Shown piece after piece: positions 58,206 to 64,000 of a stretch of 64,000 bases of DNA; within the stretch, counting starts at the first letter, position 1, and each line of letters opens with the position of its first letter. The translations under genes were made by a program, and so were the position numbers. The notes under the pieces were generated by a model. That model made no database searches and was not told where the DNA came from. It worked only from the letters and a program-made list of their open reading frames with translations. This DNA is from Delphinus delphis (lineage: Eukaryota; Chordata; Mammalia; Artiodactyla; Delphinidae), in NCBI RefSeq assembly GCF_949987515.2, contig NC_082686.1, positions 47,531,559 through 47,595,558 of the forward strand, given 5' to 3'.

Positions 58206-59040
58206 CCACATGAAATTTTCCAGTAAGGTTCATCACTCAAGTTTCAGAGGAAAGAAGACCATGGGGTGACTCAGAAATCAGTCTGACAAGCATGAGAAAA
58301 AATCAAAGGGTCTAGAGGAACAAGAGAAGGCAACATAAAATCCCAGACCCTTGACTCCAAGCTAGTGAACCTTGCTAGAGAGGCCAGGGAAATCAGAAGG
58401 AGGTGACTGTCAAGATAGGGAGAGAAGGATAGGGGTCACGGAGGGTGGGGAGAGCATGCTCAGTGCTCAGAGAGGGAGTGGACAATATCAAAGGACAGAA
58501 GTTTGTGGTCAGAGAAGGAGAACTCATAATCTTGAGATATAATATACACCCATCTCAACTGGTGGCCCCAAGTAGAGTCATATTAGGGGCCAGTGTGGCA
58601 GACATGAGATATACCACACATGTCCTCCTTTCCAGAAAGGACTTGCGATTCAGCTTCAAGAAGTGTGGTTAGCTGACAGCCTCCAGCTATTAGCTCCTTC
58701 AAGACCTGCTCTGTGTTGGAGCTGAGGTCACTCTGTTTATGGAGTGGCCCCCCAGCCGATGACTAAGCAAGGCAGTGGTATAAGGAACTGGCCATTCCCA
58801 TCCAACACGGACTTCTTGAACTGGCCATGGTAGCTCTGTGCTCCCTGTTGGGCTGGCAGAGAAGCACTGCGCTCTGACCACTGCCCTGCTCAATCCTGTT
58901 TACTCCCCTTTTCTTTTACAGGTGTCACTCCCTCAGAAAACCTTTTTTACTCCATACTTTATCTCACCATCAGTTTCCAAAAGAACTCACCTATAGAATT
59001 TTGAGTCCTGTCACATACATTATCTTATTTTATCCTCAAC
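58206..59040. other. Intergenic, nothing recognised
   Basis: No gene or named repeat. A direct repeat cattatcttattttatcct is present in two adjacent copies near 59017-59058. Confidence 0.5.
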
Positions 59041-59044
59041 ATTA

Positions 59045-59200
59045 TCTTATTTTATCCTTATAATAACTGAGGTGGAAGAGATAGTACGAACAGCCATGCT
59101 TTGCTTTACAAATGGAAAAACGGAAACCCAGGACACTTAAGTAACCTGACCATGTTTACACTGCTAGGTTGTACCAAAGCTGGATTAGAAACTTTCTCCA
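59045..59200 (-). repeat. MIR fragment, antisense
   Basis: tttacaaatggaaaaacgga aacccagg, then cttaagtaacctgaccatg and a ccaaagctggattagaa end. Confidence 0.7.
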
Positions 59201-60850
59201 AACCTTTTCCAAGCTTCATGCTCTTTACCTTGGGCAATGTTAAGAAGAATAATGAGTGGCAACAAAAAGTCCTAAAGGAAGTCACAACTGGGTATCTGCC
59301 AAGCTTTGTAGAATTCACATGACGTTGAAAAGTAAAAAACATCATAGTCGAAAAAGCAATCTCACACTTAAAGTAGTACATTTTGATTCAACAAGAGGAG
59401 AATTATAAATTATAAAAAATTATTTGTATTCATTTTCAAGGTTCCTTTTGTGTATGTTGAGGACAATTGTAATGTTAATGTGAGTCTTTCAGGTGTTACT
59501 TCACCATCAGTGGATCAGACCAGAGTCAAGTAATTTCCACATCCAAGGGAAATAGTACAATCGCCTTCTGAAATCATACTCGCTTTTTTTCAAGTCATAA
59601 ACAAGGTAATTTACAAACAACTGTTTCTTTGTTGAAACCTGCTGATCATTCTTTTCTCTTTCCTTCTTTTTTCTTTTGAATTTTGAAATAATAAAACACA
59701 AAAACAAATTCATGATCATTAAATAAAATTTGAGAAATACAGAAAAGTATACAGATGACAATAAATGTCACCCATAACGCCACTGCTGTTAGTATTTTGG
59801 CTTCAGGTCTTTGTAGTCTACCAGTGCATACATATTTGTACCTTCAATCCCTTACCCTGACTCTAACACCACCCCTAGGTCTGGAAGTCATGACTCTACT
59901 TCCACCCAGGAAGTTCACCCAAGTCCAGGGTCCCTTATATTGACAGGTGATGCAGTCACTGCGATCCACCTATTACTCCCAACATGAATTAACAGTATGA
60001 AACTTCTTAAATCTCTTCTTAGATCTCACAGATTTAGATGCCAAACTTAGTTCCTCTATCTTTTATTTTTGTTGCTAAATCCTTGGGTACTACTACTGTG
60101 GTCCTTGATTGAGGGAGAAGCACCTGAAATGTGTCTTGGGTGATTTTTGCCGATGAAGAAAGTATCACCTTTGAGATAATATCCTGATCATGAAGGTCAA
60201 GTTCTGAAGCCAGGTTGATCCAGACTGCATTCTTGAAATGAACCTAGACCAGAAGGAACCTCTTGGAAACATCAGGACCAACCAGCTGTGGGGAGCAAGA
60301 CTTTGAACAAAAGCCATGTCTGGGTCACCCTGTTCGGGGGCGACTCATCGCAGGGAAGAATCCCATTTGCTTGAAGTTCAGTGCTGGGACAGTGGGTTTC
60401 TCTCCTAGAAGTTACTCGTGTAGTGGCATGTGACTGGGAGAACTTGGTACTTGCTAAGGTAATACCACATGCTCTTATGTCACACAAGCCTGTGTGTCTG
60501 GACAAGATTACAAATGTAGCTAAGCCATAGGAAATAGCTTGCTCTACAATATTTTAAAATTTGAGATGATAAAAAGGAGAGGAATATGAAATCAAAAGTA
60601 CATTGTAAAAGTAGCTGGTAAAACATAACAGACATCCACAGGTTCAAAAACTCTTCTTGGTGAAAGGAGGCCCAAGCAGCCTTCCTAAAACTGTATTATT
60701 TCCCAGGTTGCACTTATCATGTCCTCGGGTCTTTTAAGGGACAGAAGGAGGCTGGCAGCCAACATGTTCCAACCGTTCCCCACTGGAGTTACATGAGTGC
60801 CACCTAGTGTCACTTGCTACTGCTGAAGGGGGTTTGGATAGACCATATAG
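59201..60850. other. Intergenic, nothing recognised
   Basis: 59690-59760 (attcatgatcattaaataaaa-like) may be an old L1 scrap. No coding signal. Confidence 0.5.
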
Positions 60851-60854
60851 TTCA

Positions 60855-60970
60855 ACTTACCTCATCTGAAGGAACCGAGGCCCTGAGAGCAGAGGTGACT
60901 TAAGCAGGCCACATCTGTGGTGATTAGTGGCTAAGCCAAGACTAGGAATCAGATGTCCTGCTTCAGACGG
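60855..60970 (-). repeat. MIR fragment, antisense
   Basis: ttacctcatctgaaggaacc gaggccctga, a diverged gacttaagcaggccacatct, then gccaagactaggaatcagat. Confidence 0.65.
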
Positions 60971-61445
60971 GACACCTGGTAACAACCTCTGGTGTTTGGG
61001 AGTCAGGAGTCCTGGGAGATGAACTGTGCTGAAGAATAAGGCATAAAACTTCCAGGGCCTCAGGTGCCCCATGCATTAAACTCCTAAAATAATACTTGCT
61101 TGTTCTGAAAGTCTCTGAGACACATGAGTAACAGAGAACAGAATCTGAAAGCTAATATGGGTCCCCACAGGCAGTTAATCTGCTCTTCTCCTCCATGAAC
61201 ACCTGCCACTAATCCAGCGGTACAAGTGATCCAACTGTTTCCTACAAGCAAGTGCTCTGGTCCAAAGTCATCAGCCTTAATTCAGGGTGATGCTTCAGCG
61301 GTCACCTTTTATGCTTTTGGCCTTCAGCCTCTACCTTCGTGAACAAAGCAAGTCTGACCCCATCTAAGAGATTGATGCCATTGGAATCACCCAGGCTTTG
61401 ATTTCCGTAAGTCAGGTGTTCTCCAGTTCTCCAAGTAGAGTTTCT

Positions 61446-61638
61446 GTTTCAGGATTAATCTCAGCCAGTGGTACTTAATGCTGCCCGCCCATTAGCATCA
61501 CCCAAGGAACTTTCAGAACACCCCTGTGCTTGGGTCTGACCCTAGACCAGCAGAGTCAGAATCCCTGAGGGTGAATTTCCACATTTTTTTAAAAGCTCCT
61601 CAGGTTATTCCAATGCTTGTGAGATTGAAAATCACAGT
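61446..61638 (+). mobile_element. MER5A-like hAT nonautonomous element
   Basis: cagccagtggtacttaatgc ... cccattagcatcacccaagg, then agcagagtcagaatccctga and ttattccaatgcttgtgaga follow MER5A in order. Confidence 0.85.
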
Positions 61639-61639
61639 G

Positions 61640-62475
61640 ATGGACTGAGCTTGCACTGAATAAGAGAGTAGAAGAGGAAAAAGTAGGAAAGGTGGGCGGT
61701 AGATAAGGTTATTCCACCCAGGGTCTTGAACAGAACTTAGCGCTCAGTAAACGAGTGCAGAAAGGAATTTGTCCAAAGGGAAATTGTACAATGATACTGC
61801 AGGAATTCACAGTCTATTAATGATTTCAGGCTTCTCTTACCGCCCTGCATAGGAAATATCTAAGAAGAACCACCAGTAAACTTAAAAGTAGGAAAAGCAG
61901 GTAGACTAGAAAATATAGATCAAGAAGAAAGGTTTCAAAACATGGATACCATTAAAGCATTAGTCACTCTCTGCCATCCTTCTCCCTTCCCGTTTTAAAT
62001 TTCTTGTTTTCCCATTCAAATCACGTGTAGCGTATTTAGAAACACATGTAACAAAGGGGCCTGCTGTATTCTGAAAGGCTGCCCTCTCACTTCTCTGAGG
62101 AAGTGACAACTGAGCTGAGATGTGAAGTAAGAGCAAGGTGTGTACATGTCGGAGGCTGTGTGTTTGGGGTGGGGATTTTTTCAGGCAGAGACAGCATGCA
62201 CAGAGGCCATGTGTTGAAAGGCTTATTCAAGGAACAGAGAGGAGGTCGGTGTAAGGGGGAGAGGAAGGTGCTATGAAAGGGGACTAGAATGTTCAGGAGG
62301 TGCCAAACCAGGCAGGGCCCGTCCGCTCGTTTTCATATATCAATACATACACACCATGTACCACTTTCACATACTCAGTCCACCGCACGTTTTCCTGGCT
62401 TGCTTTGACCTACTTTTATCTCACCTTTAGTACCAGTGACTGAATGACCTCCTTAAGAAAGTCTGAAAGTGTTTT
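61640..62475. other. Intergenic, probable scattered MIR/L2 remains
   Basis: 62085-62300 (ttctctgaggaagtgacaac ... agatgtgaagtaagagcaag) resembles a decayed mammalian-wide repeat. Nothing coding. Confidence 0.4.
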
Positions 62476-62479
62476 TTAA

Positions 62480-62760
62480 ATAAAATTCCAAACTTTTATT
62501 CTTATTGCAAATAATACATGCTCAGTGGAAAAAACGTCTAACAATTTATAGCTGTAGAAGGTCAATGTCCCCTTAAGTCGTGCCCAACCTAAACTATCAC
62601 AGTTAACAATTCCACATGTTCTTTTAGACCTTTCTGTGTACATGTCCAAATATATATCTCACTTTTTTTGAAAAGTGGAATTATATTAGACACACCATTT
62701 TGCAACTTGCTTTTCTCCCCACCCTTCTGTTTTATTTAAAAATAAATAAAATGGTTAACA
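62480..62760 (-). repeat. Ancient L1 fragment
   Basis: attgcaaataatacatgctc agtgg, aacaattccacatgttcttt and ttgcaacttgcttttctccc resemble the old L1 class also present at 63190. Confidence 0.5.
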
Positions 62761-62892
62761 CAATTCCTGGGGCATGGAGAAGTGACTTGCTGTTGGACCC
62801 AGCTTTTCAAGGCTAGGTAGAACCAGAACATGCACCAACTGAACTCTTCTGTTAGTGGTCATGGGGTGGGAGGGGAACTTTAAGAGGTTTTT

Positions 62893-63160
62893 GTTTTTTG
62901 TTTTTTTTTAAATATTGGGAGTGTTGAGAGAAGGACTGCATTATATTTATTTTTTTAAATTTTTTTTTGCGGTACGTGGGCCTCTCACTGTTGTGGCCTC
63001 TCCCGTTGCAGAGCACAGGCTCCAGACGCGCAGGCTCAGCGGCTATGGCTCACGGGCCCAGCCGCTCCGCGGCATGTGGGATCCTCCTGGACCGGGGCAG
63101 GAACCCGTGTCCCCTGCATCGGCAGGCAGACTCTCAACCACTGCGCCACCAGGGAAGCCC
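62893..63160 (-). mobile_element. Young CHR-type SINE, antisense, with 3' extra sequence
   Basis: The duplication AAGAGGTTTTT lies at 62882-62892 and 63161-63171. The SINE body is 62969-63160. Between its own A-tail and the left duplication lie about 50 bp of unrelated sequence and a second A-rich tail (reverse orientation). Confidence 0.88.
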
Positions 63161-63171
63161 AAGAGGTTTTT

Positions 63172-63650
63172 TTAATTGAAAAATTTTCAGCTTTATTGAG
63201 GTATAATTGACAAAATGGAAAGATATTTAAAGTGTACATGAAAAAAATAAAGTGTACATGGTGATGACTTGATATACTTATTCATTGTGAAAAGATTCCT
63301 CCCGTCTAGTTAATTAACACATCTACAACTTGCTTTTTTTTGCTTAATACATGGTAGACACCTTTCTGTGTCATTATATATAGCTTTACCTCATTCTATT
63401 ATATTTAACAGCAACATAGTATTTCATCATATAGAGGTACCATCCAATGATGGACAATTAAGTTGACTCCAATTTTTTTTGCCATTAGAAGCCAAACAGT
63501 ACATCAATGAGCATCCTTGTATATGCTCTTCTTCAATTGTGCAAATATCTCTGTAAGGTAAATTCTACAGAGAATATTTCAAAAGGTACGTATACTTTAG
63601 ATGTTGATGAGTATTTCCAAATTCTAATCCAAAAACATTTGCACAAATTC
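63172..63650 (-). repeat. Ancient L1 3' region, antisense
   Basis: tttattgaggtataattgac aaaatgg, ttaattaacacatctacaac and aagccaaacagtacatcaat are typical of an old L1 3' end. Confidence 0.7.
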
Positions 63651-64000
63651 ACTTCCCATAGTGGCATATGAGAGTGCCCATTGCCAGTCTCTGTCTGCTG
63701 ATTGGTTACCTCTCATCCTACAGAAAGAACCAGAATCAGAATTTTACAGGATTTGTATCCTTAGACCTAGTCCATTTACTGGGCCACAGCCCTATTTCCA
63801 ACTGCCTAATATATCCCATTTCCATCAAACCTCTATCTGCAACAGATCCCTCCTGAGGGCTCTGCTCCTGCTGTGGCTACTATCATCAGGACCACATACC
63901 CCTTCTTTTGTCTCATATCTGATCAGGAACTCAGTCTCTCATAATCTTTCTCTTCCCACAGTCTTTCTCATTCTTATTACTTTTTTCTAGCTCTATGGCT
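63651..64000. other. Window end, nothing recognised
   Basis: C/T-rich with an open reading of about 109 codons (63661-63990). There is no recognisable family and no splice context. Confidence 0.45.

Overview
The window is mammalian nuclear DNA, most likely from a cetacean. The main evidence is about 25 copies of CHR-type tRNA-derived SINEs. These open with a cttccctggtggcgcagtgg head and end in A-rich or aataaata tails, and the youngest carry the gcggtac / ccgttgcggagcacagg body typical of whales and dolphins. Artiodactyl/cetacean L1s and older mammalian repeats (L2, MIR, MER5, LTRs) are also present. This assignment is by recognition and was not checked by database search. There is nothing prokaryotic here.

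One protein-coding gene can be supported. It is a plus-strand, seven-coding-exon gene from 4186 to 29875 that I identify as TMEM30C (CDC50C), the third mammalian CDC50/TMEM30 paralogue. CDC50 proteins are beta subunits of P4-ATPase phospholipid flippases. The seven exons join in frame with canonical GT-AG junctions and give 344 residues with both membrane segments, the six family cysteines, four N-glycosylation sequons and the WWTDK and NNGFIN family motifs. The human counterpart is reported as truncated or a pseudogene, so an intact copy is notable.

Layout: 1-4185 is upstream flank with SINE, MIR and old LTR/L1 fragments. 4186-29875 is TMEM30C. Its introns hold a 0.9 kb near-perfect inverted repeat (intron 1), a long L2 with nested SINEs (intron 2), a 3.4 kb antisense L1 insertion with a GC-rich 5' segment (intron 4), AT-rich unclassified DNA and SINEs (intron 5), and a decoy exon and a TG/TA satellite (intron 6). 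29876-64000 is a gene-poor, repeat-rich 3' flank. It contains nested L1/SINE/DNA-transposon/LTR structures, a chimeric retrocopy joining L1 to a non-L1 polyadenylated 3' end (45644-48167), a poly(A)-only insertion, and several SINEs with unusual structure. I found no second protein-coding gene, RNA gene or CRISPR array. The most unusual signals are the chimeric retrocopy, the intron 1 inverted repeat, and the weak exon 6 donor followed by a strong decoy exon.
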